Shown one piece after another: positions 1-8,348 of a stretch of DNA of 9,381 nt. Position 1 is the first letter of the stretch. The number at the start of each line of letters is the position of its first letter. This DNA comes from Opitutia bacterium (GTDB lineage: Bacteria; Verrucomicrobiota; Verrucomicrobiia; Opitutales; Seribacteraceae): positions 1 to 9,381 of the forward strand of contig JABGUO010000348.1 of NCBI GenBank assembly GCA_018646565.1. The letters run 5' to 3'. The position numbers and the translations under genes are program-made. The notes beneath the pieces were generated by a model. That model searched no databases and had not been told where the DNA came from. It worked only from the letters and a program-made list of their open reading frames with translations.

Positions 1-109
1 GTCCATGACTAGGGGCATTAAAATAAGTACAAAGAACTTGACCATTGTTTAACTTGATAAGGTTAGGCCAACCACATGCGTTTGTTGCAATTACTACAAG
101 TTGATTCAT
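1..109 (-). CDS. Sialidase/BNR-repeat-like protein, N-terminal fragment (runs off left edge)
   Basis: The frame is open from ATG (107-109) to the window edge and gives about 36 residues. An in-frame TAA lies 15 codons upstream of this ATG, so this is the true 5' end of a gene. The peptide starts MNQLVVIATNACGWPNL and ends FNAPSHG. The spacing of WPNL, a following N-x-G turn, and F-N-x-P-S-H-G matches what I recall of the N-terminus of sialidase-family (BNR/Asp-box, six-bladed propeller) proteins common in Planctomycetota and Verrucomicrobiota. Members bind or cleave glycans, but many are unproven as sialidases. No signal peptide is obvious, so a cytoplasmic protein is possible. A TTG at 128-130 is an alternative start: it has a GGAG 5 bases upstream (136-139), whereas the ATG has no good Shine-Dalgarno. 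The gene is divergent from the cytochrome-like gene at 239. The family call rests on a short peptide. Confidence 0.6.
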   Translation of the reverse strand, partial: MNQLVVIATNACGWPNLIKLNNGQVLCTYFNAPSHG

Positions 110-238
110 AAATTCAACAAACTTTACCAAGCGAACTCCATCGTCAATTGCTTATTTATGTGAGAGCCTTTTGTAAAATCCCCGAAAACACTACTTCCAA
201 ATTTGACAATAACTCCATTTATGGAATCCTAGGATGCA
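110..238. promoter_or_regulatory. Divergent intergenic region between the sialidase-like gene and the PSCyt gene
   Basis: This gap of about 130 bases must hold the 5' control regions of both divergent genes. A perfect TTGACA is present on the plus strand at 203-208, but no good TATAAT-like hexamer lies 15-19 bases further on; the nearest AT-rich stretch is about 11 bases away. An 8-base palindrome CAAATTTG (198-205) overlaps it. On the minus strand, TTGTCA (209-204) could be a -35 element, also without a convincing -10. A GGAG (136-139, minus strand) could serve a TTG start at 130. No tRNA, riboswitch-like fold or terminator was recognised. The promoter assignment is inference from gene layout. 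Confidence 0.35.
226..235. promoter_or_regulatory. 10-base perfect palindrome at the ribosome-binding site of the PSCyt gene
   Basis: ATCCTAGGAT is a perfect inverted repeat of two 5-base halves with no spacer. It ends 3 bases before the ATG at 239 and contains the only Shine-Dalgarno-like sequence (AGGA, 231-234), which is 4 bases from the start codon. It could be an operator half-site or could pair between transcripts, but a spacerless palindrome cannot form a stable hairpin on its own. It may be chance. Confidence 0.2.
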
Positions 239-3200
239 ATGGTTACAAAATACCTAACCTTCATATTTTCATATTTCCTTTTATTTAATCCATTAAAAGC
301 GGTAAATCAGGCAGATTTTTTTGAATCAAGAATTCGACCTGTGCTTGCTGAAAATTGCTACGATTGTCACAACAGTATAAATAAATCAAAGTCAGGATTA
401 ATTTTAGATTACAAAAATGGACTTATCGAGGGTGGCGATAGGGGGTCAGCAATATCTTTAAAGAACCCCAAGGAAAGTTTGTTGCTCAAAGTAATGGGGC
501 ATGAAATAAAAAACCTAAAAATGCCTAAGGGAGGACCGAAGCTTTCAGATTCTGTAATCTTGGATTTTGAAAAATGGATCTCTAATGGTGCTTATGACCC
601 TAGAGAAAAACCGCCAACTGCAGAGCAATTTGCCAATGAAACTTCATGGGAAAAAATTCGCGAAAAAAGAAAGTTATGGTGGAGCTTTCAACCTATCCGT
701 AAAGTAGAGACTTACTCCGCGAAGAAAGAGCACCCAGTAGATCAATTTCTTAATAAAAAGATAAAGGATGCAGGACTAGTACCAAACAAGACAGAGGAAA
801 CTTTATCGATTTTAAGAAGATTATCCTACGCATTAACTGGGCTGCCCCCATCTATTGAAGAACAAAATCGCTTCACGGAGTTATCGATGGAAGGCATGGA
901 TAAGGCGGTTAATGAATTCAGTAATATAATGCTGAATAGTCCTCAGTTTGGAGAAAGGTGGGCTAGGCATTGGATGGACTGGGTTCGCTATGCAGACTCC
1001 CACGGCAGTGAAGGGGACCCCCAGATTCCAAATGCATTTCGCTATCGTAATTACTTAATCCGTGCACTTAATGCAGACATCAGTTTTGATCAACTTGTCC
1101 TTGAACATATAGCTGGTGATCTACTCGAAAAGCCAAGGATTAACAAAGTTCTCGGGATTAATGAATCTACTATCGGAACCGCACAACTTCGCTTTGTACT
1201 TCATGGCTTTGCTCCTACGGATGCATTGGATGAGCATGTGCGCTTTACCGATGACCAAATTGATACCGTAACAAAGGCCTTTCTCGGTCTGACCGTATCG
1301 TGTGCCCGCTGTCATCACCATAAGTTCGATGCGATCAGCCAAGACGATTATTATGCATTATTCGGTATTCTCTCCAACGGTCGGCCTGCACAGAAAGTAG
1401 TAGATGATCCTTCAACCTTACATGAGTATAAAGATAAACTTACCTCTCTAAAACAGGAGATTAAGAACGAATTCGTACAATCGTGGATGAAAATCGATAT
1501 CGAAAACGAATTAAAAAATAGTACTCAGAAATTATTGCCTTCCGATCAAGCTCTCGACTTTCTAATGCCATGGAAAAAACTTCATACTCTTAAAGCTCAG
1601 GAATTCTCAAAGGAGTGGGAACGATTAAAGAAGCAGGTTGAAGAGAGCAGAAACCGAATTGTTTCGTGTCGCCATAATTCCAGCAAAAGTTATTGGAACC
1701 TTGGCTTTCAGGAGACTTACGCAAAATGGAAAAAGAGTGGAACAGGACTGAACGAACATTCATCAAAAGCAGGGCAATTCTCCCTCAACTTTAAGGGTGA
1801 AGAGATAATACATAATATCATGCCAGCTGGTGTTTACACTCATCTGTTTAGTACCAAACAAAATGGAACCCTTTCTTCTCCCCGATTTAAATTTGAAAAA
1901 GGCAACCTTTGGATTCGAGTTATCGGAGACAAAGGTACTACCGTTCGATACTCAGTATGGAATTATCCGAGAAGAGGGACCGTATACCAAAAATCCTCCC
2001 CCGAGCCTAAGGTAGAGAAATGGATCCGTTTTAAAACGGACTACTGGGCAGGAGAAACTGGATACCTCGAAGTAACCACCAACCGTGACCATCCAGTAGA
2101 AGCAGGAAATGCTGAACGCTCTTGGTTTGGCGTAACAGAGGCTTTGTATGTCCCTCATGATGAACCTGCACCAAGAGATGAGGTATCTGAAATTCTCTCT
2201 CCTTTATTTACCACTTCTTTACCCGCAACAAACACACAAGATTTAGCAATTCTATATGTCCGAGTAATTAAGGATGCAATCAAAGCTTGGGAAGATAATT
2301 CCATAACTGATACTCAAGCTAGAATTCTTAATTCATTGATCAAACAAGGCATACTACCCAATACCCAAAAAGAAGTACCATCCTGTAAAAATTTCATTTC
2401 GAAATATCGAAAAATTGAATCCCTGATCAAAGCACCACGCCTAGCTCCAGGATTACTGGACGGAGAACCATTTGAACAAGCATTATTCGAAAGAGGAAAC
2501 CACAAGAAGCCAACGCATAAAGTACCAAGAAGATTTTTGGAGGCGATTGATCCTACTCCCTACCCCAGGGATTCCATTGGCAGATTAGAATTCGCAAAAG
2601 ATCTGTTGCGAAAAGATAACCCTTTTACATCTCGGGTGATCGTAAATCGGATTTGGCACCATTTATTTGGCCACGGGATTGTCAGAACACCTGACAACTT
2701 CGGTAGATTGGGAGAAAAACCCACACACCCGGAACTCCTAGATTTCCTCGCCACCAAATTTAGGCGAGATGGGTGGTCTATTAAAAGTATGATCAAGTTT
2801 CTTGTTACAACCAAAGCTTTTCGGGCATCCTCAAAACCTTCCGCTAAAGCACAACAGAGCGATCCAAACAACTTACTACTTTCTCATGCTAATCTTCGCA
2901 GGCTAGAAGCCGAAGCGATTCATGACTCCATGCTTTTAGTTTCGGGTAGAATCAAATTAGACAGGGTTGCTGAAGGTATCTCCGAACCCTCTAACAGTGT
3001 AAGAAGATCGGTTTACAGACAAGTGAAACGGAATTCATTAGACCCATTTCTATCTGTTTTTGATGCACCAGTCCCCTCCTCAACCAAAGGCAGGCGTGAT
3101 ATTACAAATGTACCTGCTCAGTCACTTACGCTGATGAATGACCCCCTGGTGATTAGAGCAGCAAGAGAATTTGCAAACTTACACAGGAGTGGCGATTTAA

Positions 3201-4255
3201 AAGACAAGATAACCGTTATGTTTCGAAACTCCCTCGGAAGAAATCCGACTCAAAATGAGATCAAGCAATCAATCGATTACTTAACGGTCTCGGAACAGGA
3301 AAGTGCGAAACAAAAAAATATAATACTGAGATTGAACGAGCAGAAATTAAACCTAAGCAAAGAGATTTCACGAATCATTGACCCTGTTCGGGAGAAATTA
3401 ATCGAAAGCAAAAAATCTTCTAAAGGTCCGACAATGAAGGATTCCCTTGATCCAGTTCTTCAATGGAACTTTGAAAGCGGACTGAAAGATCAAATACTAG
3501 GTCTGAAAGCCAACCTCAAAAATGGTGCTACTTTAGAAAATGGCAGATTAATTCTTCGCAAAGGAGGACACGCAGTAACCGATACCCTACCAGTAGCAGT
3601 TGCCGAAAAAACACTTTCTACTTGGGTAGAATTAGATAGTCTCGGTCAAAGAGCCGGTGGAGTGATCACAATACAAAGCTCGAGTGGTAGTGTTTTTGAT
3701 TCGATTGTCTTTGGCGAAAAAGAGACAAGGAAATGGATGTCAGGGAGTAATGGTTTTTCCAGAACAAAGCCATTTCCTTCCGCACCCCCCGAAAATATTG
3801 CACATAACGAATTAGTTCATATTGCTATAACTTATTCCCGTAATGGAAAAATCACTGGATATCGAAATGGAAAAATGTATGGGAAGCCATACACTACAAG
3901 TCTTTACAAGTACCAAAAAAATAAATCTGTACTTACCTTTGGTGTCAGACACCTCCCGGCTAGTCCTCAACGTATGTTACACGGTAGTATCAGCAAGGCT
4001 TCTGTTTATGACCGAGCCCTTACTGAAAGTGAAATCAATACAATCTTTCATCCAGATTCGTATGTAACTTTTAAGGATGTAGAGAAGTCTTTATCTATTG
4101 AAGAAATGAACCTGTACACAAAACTTACTACACAACGAAATTCTTTAGAAAAAAGACTCCTACGGCTTGAGGCTAACATAGTTGCAGATAAACCAAAACT
4201 TCAAGATCTAGCACTCGCCCTTTTTAATATGAAAGAATTCATTTATTTAAAATAA
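239..4255 (+). CDS. PSCyt1-DUF1549-DUF1553 (PSD1) cytochrome-like protein with inserted LamG-like domain
   Basis: This is a secreted, probably haem-binding protein of a family abundant in Planctomycetota and Verrucomicrobiota; its reaction is not established. Residues 1-25 look like a Sec signal peptide (K4, hydrophobic 5-17). PSCyt1 spans about 27-118 with CYDCH (40-44); M95 in [10 protein letters not shown] is a plausible axial haem ligand. DUF1549/PSCyt2 spans about 165-385 with [16 protein letters not shown] (238-253) and a second haem motif, CARCH (355-359). A beta-rich central module (about 510-635, [29 protein letters not shown]) resembles one I recall in relatives. PSD1/DUF1553 starts near 780 ([20 protein letters not shown] 797-816; [12 protein letters not shown] 957-968). 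A LamG-like region (about 1068-1275) is followed by a short charged helix and the family-typical end [15 protein letters not shown]. The LamG part therefore appears inserted before the last PSD1 helix. At 1338 residues it is longer than common family members. The ATG at 239 is preceded by AGGA; an upstream in-frame ATG (221) meets TAG at once. Confidence 0.93.
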   Translation: MVTKYLTFIFSYFLLFNPLKAVNQADFFESRIRPVLAENCYDCHNSINKSKSGLILDYKNGLIEGGDRGSAISLKNPKESLLLKVMGHEIKNLKMPKGGPKLSDSVILDFEKWISNGAYDPREKPPTAEQFANETSWEKIREKRKLWWSFQPIRKVETYSAKKEHPVDQFLNKKIKDAGLVPNKTEETLSILRRLSYALTGLPPSIEEQNRFTELSMEGMDKAVNEFSNIMLNSPQFGERWARHWMDWVRYADSHGSEGDPQIPNAFRYRNYLIRALNADISFDQLVLEHIAGDLLEKPRINKVLGINESTIGTAQLRFVLHGFAPTDALDEHVRFTDDQIDTVTKAFLGLTVSCARCHHHKFDAISQDDYYALFGILSNGRPAQKVVDDPSTLHEYKDKLTSLKQEIKNEFVQSWMKIDIENELKNSTQKLLPSDQALDFLMPWKKLHTLKAQEFSKEWERLKKQVEESRNRIVSCRHNSSKSYWNLGFQETYAKWKKSGTGLNEHSSKAGQFSLNFKGEEIIHNIMPAGVYTHLFSTKQNGTLSSPRFKFEKGNLWIRVIGDKGTTVRYSVWNYPRRGTVYQKSSPEPKVEKWIRFKTDYWAGETGYLEVTTNRDHPVEAGNAERSWFGVTEALYVPHDEPAPRDEVSEILSPLFTTSLPATNTQDLAILYVRVIKDAIKAWEDNSITDTQARILNSLIKQGILPNTQKEVPSCKNFISKYRKIESLIKAPRLAPGLLDGEPFEQALFERGNHKKPTHKVPRRFLEAIDPTPYPRDSIGRLEFAKDLLRKDNPFTSRVIVNRIWHHLFGHGIVRTPDNFGRLGEKPTHPELLDFLATKFRRDGWSIKSMIKFLVTTKAFRASSKPSAKAQQSDPNNLLLSHANLRRLEAEAIHDSMLLVSGRIKLDRVAEGISEPSNSVRRSVYRQVKRNSLDPFLSVFDAPVPSSTKGRRDITNVPAQSLTLMNDPLVIRAAREFANLHRSGDLKDKITVMFRNSLGRNPTQNEIKQSIDYLTVSEQESAKQKNIILRLNEQKLNLSKEISRIIDPVREKLIESKKSSKGPTMKDSLDPVLQWNFESGLKDQILGLKANLKNGATLENGRLILRKGGHAVTDTLPVAVAEKTLSTWVELDSLGQRAGGVITIQSSSGSVFDSIVFGEKETRKWMSGSNGFSRTKPFPSAPPENIAHNELVHIAITYSRNGKITGYRNGKMYGKPYTTSLYKYQKNKSVLTFGVRHLPASPQRMLHGSISKASVYDRALTESEINTIFHPDSYVTFKDVEKSLSIEEMNLYTKLTTQRNSLEKRLLRLEANIVADKPKLQDLALALFNMKEFIYLK

Positions 4256-4262
4256 ACTTCCT

Positions 4263-5663
4263 ATGAACAGTCTACTAAGTCGTCGTAAAATGCTCACCAC
4301 TTGCTCAAGTGGCTTTGGCATGCTTGCCCTCCAAGGACTACTTGGGCAAAACCAGCTTTCAGCAAAACCCCACTTCACACCCAAGGCTAAAAGCGTAATC
4401 TTCTGCTACATGTCCGGTGGAGTTTCGCATATCGATACATTTGATCCGAAACCAACCCTTAATAATTTTGCAGGGCAACCCATGCCCGGCAAGGTCGAGC
4501 GTACCCAATTCAATAATAACGGAAATGTTTTCCCCTCTCCCTTCAAATTTAAAAGGTACGGACAAAGTGGAATTCCGGTTAGCTCAATATTTCCACGAAC
4601 CGCTGAAATGATTGATGAAATTGCCGTGATTCGCTCGATGACCAGCAAAGTCAACGAACATGCACAGGGAAACTATGCGATCCATACTGGTTTTCCTTTC
4701 ATGGGACACCCCACCGCAGGGGCTTGGGTAAATTATGGGCTTGGTAATCTCAATCAGAACTTGCCTGGCTTTGTTGTTCTACATAGCGGCGGATCGGTTC
4801 CACCCCATGGGGGAGTTGGATTATATGGAAGTGGATACCTTCCCGCAAATAACCAAGGATCTATTCTCCAGGTCGATAAAGATGAACCAATAATAAATGT
4901 AACGCCAAGAGAATCAATTTTCTCACAACGTAAAAGATTAGATTTTCATAAATCCTTCGATCAACAATTTCTGCAACAAGTAGGAAATAATCAACAAGTT
5001 GAGGCTGCCATTCAAAATCATGAAGTTGCATATAAAATGCAGGCTGCCGTTCCCGAGTTGTGTGAGATCCAAGGAGAAACAGAAGCCACCAAAAAACTTT
5101 ATGGCTTAGATTCTTCAGATATTCAAAAAGCAAGTTATGCAAAGCAGTGCCTTTTGGCTCGAAGGTTAGTGGAAAGAGGTGTTAGATTCGTTGAATTAAG
5201 CTGCTTGACGGAAAAACTTGGAGCGGGAGGAGCAGCTAACCCATGGGACCAGCATGGTGTTTTAGAAAAAGGACATTCGGCCATGGCTCACCAGGTAGAC
5301 CAACCGATAGCCGGCTTACTTCAAGATTTAAAAGTCCGTGGTCTGCTAGACGAGACTTTGGTTATTTGGGCAGGTGAATTTGGACGTACTCCATTCTCCC
5401 AAGGATCTGATGGAAGAGATCATAACCCGTATGGGTTCTCCATTTGGATGGCTGGTGGAGGAATTAAAGGTGGAACTGTATATGGATCAACAGATGAATT
5501 TGGGTATCATGCTACCGAAAATAAATGTGACTTTTATGACCTTTGGGGAACGGTGCTACACCTGTTAGGATTGGATCATGAAAACCTGACCTTTCGGCAT
5601 GGTGGTCGCGATTTACGACTTACCGATGTTCACGGGCGGGTACTGAACCCAATTCTTGCGTAA
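4263..5663 (+). CDS. DUF1501 family protein with Tat signal (alkaline phosphatase/sulfatase-like fold)
   Basis: This 466-residue exported protein belongs to DUF1501, which is related to the alkaline-phosphatase/sulfatase superfamily; its substrate is unknown. The N-terminus carries a twin-arginine motif, SRRKML (6-11), then a hydrophobic stretch and a likely cleavage site near QLSA (31-34), so it should be exported folded. Family motifs visible: [14 protein letters not shown] (51-64), a WDQHG block (328-332), [20 protein letters not shown] (369-388), GGGIKGG (398-404) and [15 protein letters not shown] (426-440) with [11 protein letters not shown] downstream. The Asp, His and Glu residues in these blocks are plausible metal ligands by analogy with the superfamily, but catalysis is not shown. 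Its start is 7 bases after the PSCyt stop codon. There is no Shine-Dalgarno in that gap, so translation may be coupled. PSCyt/PSD1 and DUF1501 genes are habitual neighbours in PVC genomes, which supports a shared periplasmic function. Confidence 0.93.
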   Translation: MNSLLSRRKMLTTCSSGFGMLALQGLLGQNQLSAKPHFTPKAKSVIFCYMSGGVSHIDTFDPKPTLNNFAGQPMPGKVERTQFNNNGNVFPSPFKFKRYGQSGIPVSSIFPRTAEMIDEIAVIRSMTSKVNEHAQGNYAIHTGFPFMGHPTAGAWVNYGLGNLNQNLPGFVVLHSGGSVPPHGGVGLYGSGYLPANNQGSILQVDKDEPIINVTPRESIFSQRKRLDFHKSFDQQFLQQVGNNQQVEAAIQNHEVAYKMQAAVPELCEIQGETEATKKLYGLDSSDIQKASYAKQCLLARRLVERGVRFVELSCLTEKLGAGGAANPWDQHGVLEKGHSAMAHQVDQPIAGLLQDLKVRGLLDETLVIWAGEFGRTPFSQGSDGRDHNPYGFSIWMAGGGIKGGTVYGSTDEFGYHATENKCDFYDLWGTVLHLLGLDHENLTFRHGGRDLRLTDVHGRVLNPILA

Positions 5664-5672
5664 ACCAAAGTA

Positions 5673-5698
5673 GGGAAGAATATTAAAACTTCTTTCCC
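5673..5698. terminator. Possible weak bidirectional hairpin at the convergent gene ends
   Basis: GGGAAGAA (5673-5680) pairs with TTCTTTCCC (5690-5698) through eight base pairs, with one bulged T at 5693 and a 9-base AT-rich loop. It sits just after the DUF1501 stop codon and overlaps the last codons of the converging flavoprotein gene. Neither strand has a clear run of T after the stem, so intrinsic termination would be weak. The position between convergent stop codons is the main support. Confidence 0.3.
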
Positions 5699-6228
5699 AA
5701 TGAACTACAATATTCGATAAAACCAGTTGCTTGATCACGTAACCTTTTATCCAAATCTTCACAGACAACCCCTTTATCCTTATCGACTGATTTATAGACT
5801 GCCGGTACAAATACGCGCTTTGGAAAATTATAGGCATTACGATAGCCAAACACTTGTTGTAAGTGTTCGACAGGTCGAAGTGCGCCAAACTGTCCGGACG
5901 CGATACCCACATAACAAATAGGCCTATTTTCAAAGCTTTCAGGAAAAGGCAACATATCGATAAACAATTTTAAAGCCCCGCTCATACTTCCATTATACTC
6001 TGGAGTTACCACAACTAAGCCTGAAGAATTTAGAATGAAATCTGTAAACTCCTCTACTTTTTTCGGTTTATTTGTATAGGCTTGAGGAGAAAAAGTTTCT
6101 GGAGGAAGATCGCTCAATTCTAAAACTTTATGTTCTACGCCAAGCTCTTGGTAAACCTGCCCCAACCAGTTAGTCAAAACAGAAGACAAACTACCTTCCC
6201 GATTTGTTCCTACAAGAAGCGAGATCAT
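5683..6228 (-). CDS. NADPH-dependent FMN reductase-family flavoprotein
   Basis: This 181-residue protein has the flavodoxin-like fold of the NADPH-dependent FMN reductase family (which includes chromate/quinone reductases and azoreductase relatives). Members bind FMN and use NAD(P)H to reduce quinones, flavins or other small acceptors in the cytoplasm. The N-terminal beta strand leads into the phosphate loop GTNREGSLSS (7-16). TPEYNGSMSGALKLFID (75-91) is the conserved PEYN segment that contacts the flavin and builds the dimer interface. GIASGQFGALRP (108-119) is the third flavin-proximal loop. Length is normal for the family. The ATG overlaps the thrH stop codon as ATGA (6225-6228) and has no Shine-Dalgarno, so translational coupling is likely. 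It is the last gene of the gltB-gltD-thrH transcript. The physiological substrate cannot be told from sequence, and its link to amino-acid synthesis is unclear. Confidence 0.88.
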   Translation of the reverse strand: MISLLVGTNREGSLSSVLTNWLGQVYQELGVEHKVLELSDLPPETFSPQAYTNKPKKVEEFTDFILNSSGLVVVTPEYNGSMSGALKLFIDMLPFPESFENRPICYVGIASGQFGALRPVEHLQQVFGYRNAYNFPKRVFVPAVYKSVDKDKGVVCEDLDKRLRDQATGFIEYCSSLGKKF

Positions 6229-6827
6229 GAGGCCGTTTTTTGTATAAAGGAGTGCAATTGCTGGTAGTCAGATACAATAGGCATATCAGGATACTCGCTC
6301 ACTAAGGAACTTGGCGGATTAAATAAAGTACAATAATCGGCAGTCTTTAACATTCCAATATCATTATAACTATCTCCCGATGCGATGACTTCAAAGTTAA
6401 GTTTTTGCAGATACTGTACCGATTTTCTTTTATGGTCAGCCAGTCTCAATTGAATCGCTTTTATTTTATTATTCTCATCCACGACAAGCTCATGGCAGAA
6501 TAAAGTAGGATACCCTAACTTTTTCATCAACGGACCCGCAAACTCTTTAAAGGTATCTGATAGAATAATTAATTCATAATTCTCTCTAATCGTCTCTACA
6601 AATTCGAATGCACCCGGAAAAGGATTTAATGTGCCAATAACCTCTTGTATTTCTGTTAGAGTGAAACCATTCTTGTCCAGAATATCCAACCTATATTGCA
6701 TGAGCACCTCGTAATCGGGCTCATCTCTAGTAGTACGCTTTAATTCATGGACTCCCGTTTCTTCCGCAAATGCTATCCAAATTTCGGGAACTAGTACTCC
6801 TTCTAAATCTAGGCAAACAACCTGCAT
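6225..6827 (-). CDS. thrH: ThrH-type phosphoserine phosphatase / homoserine phosphotransferase
   Basis: This HAD-superfamily enzyme of 200 residues closely resembles ThrH of Pseudomonas, which hydrolyses O-phosphoserine to serine and can transfer the phosphate to homoserine. Motif I is [13 protein letters not shown] (5-17), with nucleophile D7 and E9 where most HAD phosphatases have a second Asp; this D-x-E is characteristic of ThrH. Motif II is ILSDTF (88-93, S90). K133 or K135 in DHKRKSV supplies the motif III lysine. Motif IV is GDSYND (151-156). TTRDEPDY (32-39) is also typical of ThrH. I chose the ATG at 6827 because it aligns with the ThrH N-terminus. An upstream ATG at 6872 would add 15 unrelated residues and overlap gltD by 40 bases. 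The chosen start lies 5 bases after the gltD stop with no clear Shine-Dalgarno, suggesting coupling. Which of the two activities matters here is not decided by the sequence. Confidence 0.92.
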   Translation of the reverse strand: MQVVCLDLEGVLVPEIWIAFAEETGVHELKRTTRDEPDYEVLMQYRLDILDKNGFTLTEIQEVIGTLNPFPGAFEFVETIRENYELIILSDTFKEFAGPLMKKLGYPTLFCHELVVDENNKIKAIQLRLADHKRKSVQYLQKLNFEVIASGDSYNDIGMLKTADYCTLFNPPSSLVSEYPDMPIVSDYQQLHSFIQKTAS

Positions 6828-6832
6828 CAAAA

Positions 6833-8314
6833 TTATGGTAACGAGGTTTCGCCCATCAAGAAACGATCGCATTCTCTTGCAGCTGCCCTACCTTCATTAA
6901 TTGCCCAAACAATAAGTGACTGGCCTCTTCTCATGTCACCAGCAGAAAAGACTCCTTCAATGTTTGTGTTAAATTTTCCATATTCAGCGTGAATATTGGA
7001 TCGCGAATCTCTTTCTAGCCCTAATTCCTCCGCAATGATATCTTCGGGTCCAAGAAAGCCCATAGCTAAAAATGCAACTTGTGCTGGAATTTCGCGCTCT
7101 GAACCTGGAACCTCCACGGGTGTAAAGCGCCCATTGTCTTGCTTCCATTCAATTTCATGGATCAGAACGGCCTTTAAATTGCCATTTTCATCTCCGACAA
7201 ATTTCTTTGTTGCTGTTAAATAATTTCGAGGATCATCGCCAAAAATTTCTTTCGCTTCTTCTTGGCCGTAATCCATCTTATAAACTTTAGGCCATTCAGG
7301 CCATGGGTTATCAGAAGCACGTTCTTCCGGAGGTCGCGGCATAATTTCGAGTTGCGTAATACTTGCACAACCATGTCGCAATGAAGTTCCGACGCAATCA
7401 GTACCAGTATCTCCACCACCTATTACAACTGCATCTTTTCCCTTCGCCGCTGTCTCAAATGAGGTAATGTCTTTGAGTTCCAAAAGTCCTTGAGTGTTTT
7501 TGGTTAAGAACTCCATCGCAAAATGAACCCCATTAAGTTCACGTCCTTCAACAGGGAGATCCCTGGGTTTCGTAGCACCACAACAAAGCAAGACCGAATC
7601 ATAATCTTCCAGTAATTGTTTGGCGGGCATATCTTTACCAATCTCAGTGGATACTACAAATTCAATTCCTTCCTCACTCAATAAATCGACTCGCCGTTGT
7701 ACAATTTCCTTATCTAATTTCATATTAGGAATTCCATAAACAAGTAGACCGCCAATTCGGTCTGCCCGCTCGAAAACCGTTACTAAATGCCCAGCTTTGT
7801 TTAATTGATCTGCCGCCGACAAACCTGCTGGTCCTGATCCCACAACTGCAACCTTTTTACCCGAACGGGACTTGGGAGGTTTTGGCTTTACCCACCCTTC
7901 CGCAAAGCCTTTATCAATAATGGAACATTCAATACTTTTAATTGCCACCGGTGGTTCAATGACGCCCAGTACACAAGACCCCTCACAAGGTGCAGGGCAT
8001 ACCCGACCGGTAAATTCGGGAAAATTATTTGTTTTGTGAAGCCTCTCTAAAGCATCCTCCCATTTATTGTTATAAACAAGATCATTCCATTCCGGGATCA
8101 AGTTGTTAACCGGGCATCCACTTGCCATATTGCTTATTGTCATTCCAGTATGGCAATAAGGTGTTCCACAATCCATACACCTCGCCCCCTGAACACGAAC
8201 CTTCTCTTCTTCAAAAGGTTCATGTATTTCATTCCAATCTTTTACACGCTCGGTTGGAACACGATTTGGTATTGGTCGTCTTTCATGTTCTAAAAATCCT
8301 GTAGGCTTACCCAT
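6833..8314 (-). CDS. gltD: Glutamate synthase (NADPH-type) small/beta subunit
   Basis: GltD takes electrons from NAD(P)H through FAD and passes them by iron-sulfur clusters to the large subunit GltB, which makes two glutamates from glutamine and 2-oxoglutarate in the cytoplasm. The 493-residue length and the N-terminus [13 protein letters not shown] are standard for the family, which fixes the start. The N-terminal Fe-S region shows C46-x2-C49-x4-C54 and C67, then C106-x3-C110-x3-C114. The FAD-binding Rossmann motif is VVGSGPAG (157-164) and the NAD(P)H-binding motif is [10 protein letters not shown] (297-306). [17 protein letters not shown] (326-342) and the C-terminal FAD-contact segment [16 protein letters not shown] (457-472) are both intact. 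The gene lies 34 bases after gltB and 5 bases before thrH, in the same direction. All expected motifs are present and the gene appears functional. Confidence 0.97.
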   Translation of the reverse strand: MGKPTGFLEHERRPIPNRVPTERVKDWNEIHEPFEEEKVRVQGARCMDCGTPYCHTGMTISNMASGCPVNNLIPEWNDLVYNNKWEDALERLHKTNNFPEFTGRVCPAPCEGSCVLGVIEPPVAIKSIECSIIDKGFAEGWVKPKPPKSRSGKKVAVVGSGPAGLSAADQLNKAGHLVTVFERADRIGGLLVYGIPNMKLDKEIVQRRVDLLSEEGIEFVVSTEIGKDMPAKQLLEDYDSVLLCCGATKPRDLPVEGRELNGVHFAMEFLTKNTQGLLELKDITSFETAAKGKDAVVIGGGDTGTDCVGTSLRHGCASITQLEIMPRPPEERASDNPWPEWPKVYKMDYGQEEAKEIFGDDPRNYLTATKKFVGDENGNLKAVLIHEIEWKQDNGRFTPVEVPGSEREIPAQVAFLAMGFLGPEDIIAEELGLERDSRSNIHAEYGKFNTNIEGVFSAGDMRRGQSLIVWAINEGRAAARECDRFLMGETSLP

Positions 8315-8329
8315 AACTTTTTTTTAAAT

Positions 8330-8335
8330 CTCCTT
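8330..8335 (-). promoter_or_regulatory. Shine-Dalgarno of gltD with unusually long A-rich spacer
   Basis: The gltB-gltD gap contains AAGGAG on the minus strand, the best ribosome-binding sequence among the complete genes here. It lies 15 bases from the gltD ATG, longer than the usual 5-10, and the spacer includes eight consecutive A residues. Homology at the N-terminus supports the ATG at 8314, so the spacing appears real. Confidence 0.6.
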
Positions 8336-8348
8336 AGTGAAGTTTATA

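Noticed and set aside
2..52. Plus-strand frame (16 codons ending in TAA) as the tail of an upstream gene
   Set aside because: The peptide has no recognisable family feature, while the opposite strand in the same place carries a sialidase-like signature.
2560..2871. 103-codon antisense open frame inside the PSCyt gene
   Set aside because: It lies opposite strongly conserved PSD1 sequence and has no recognisable protein features; it is a shadow of the real gene.
4293..4304. Lipobox-like LTTC (residues 11-14) in the DUF1501 protein
   Set aside because: Thr before Cys is not a normal lipobox residue, and the Cys lies before the hydrophobic stretch of the Tat signal, not after it.
5613..5933. 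106-codon minus-strand open frame overlapping the flavoprotein gene
   Set aside because: It overlaps the well-supported flavoprotein gene in another frame on the same strand and its translation shows no family motif.
6828..6872. Upstream ATG extending thrH by 15 residues
   Set aside because: The extra residues have no counterpart in ThrH and come from reading the end of gltD in another frame; the ATG at 6827 matches the family N-terminus.
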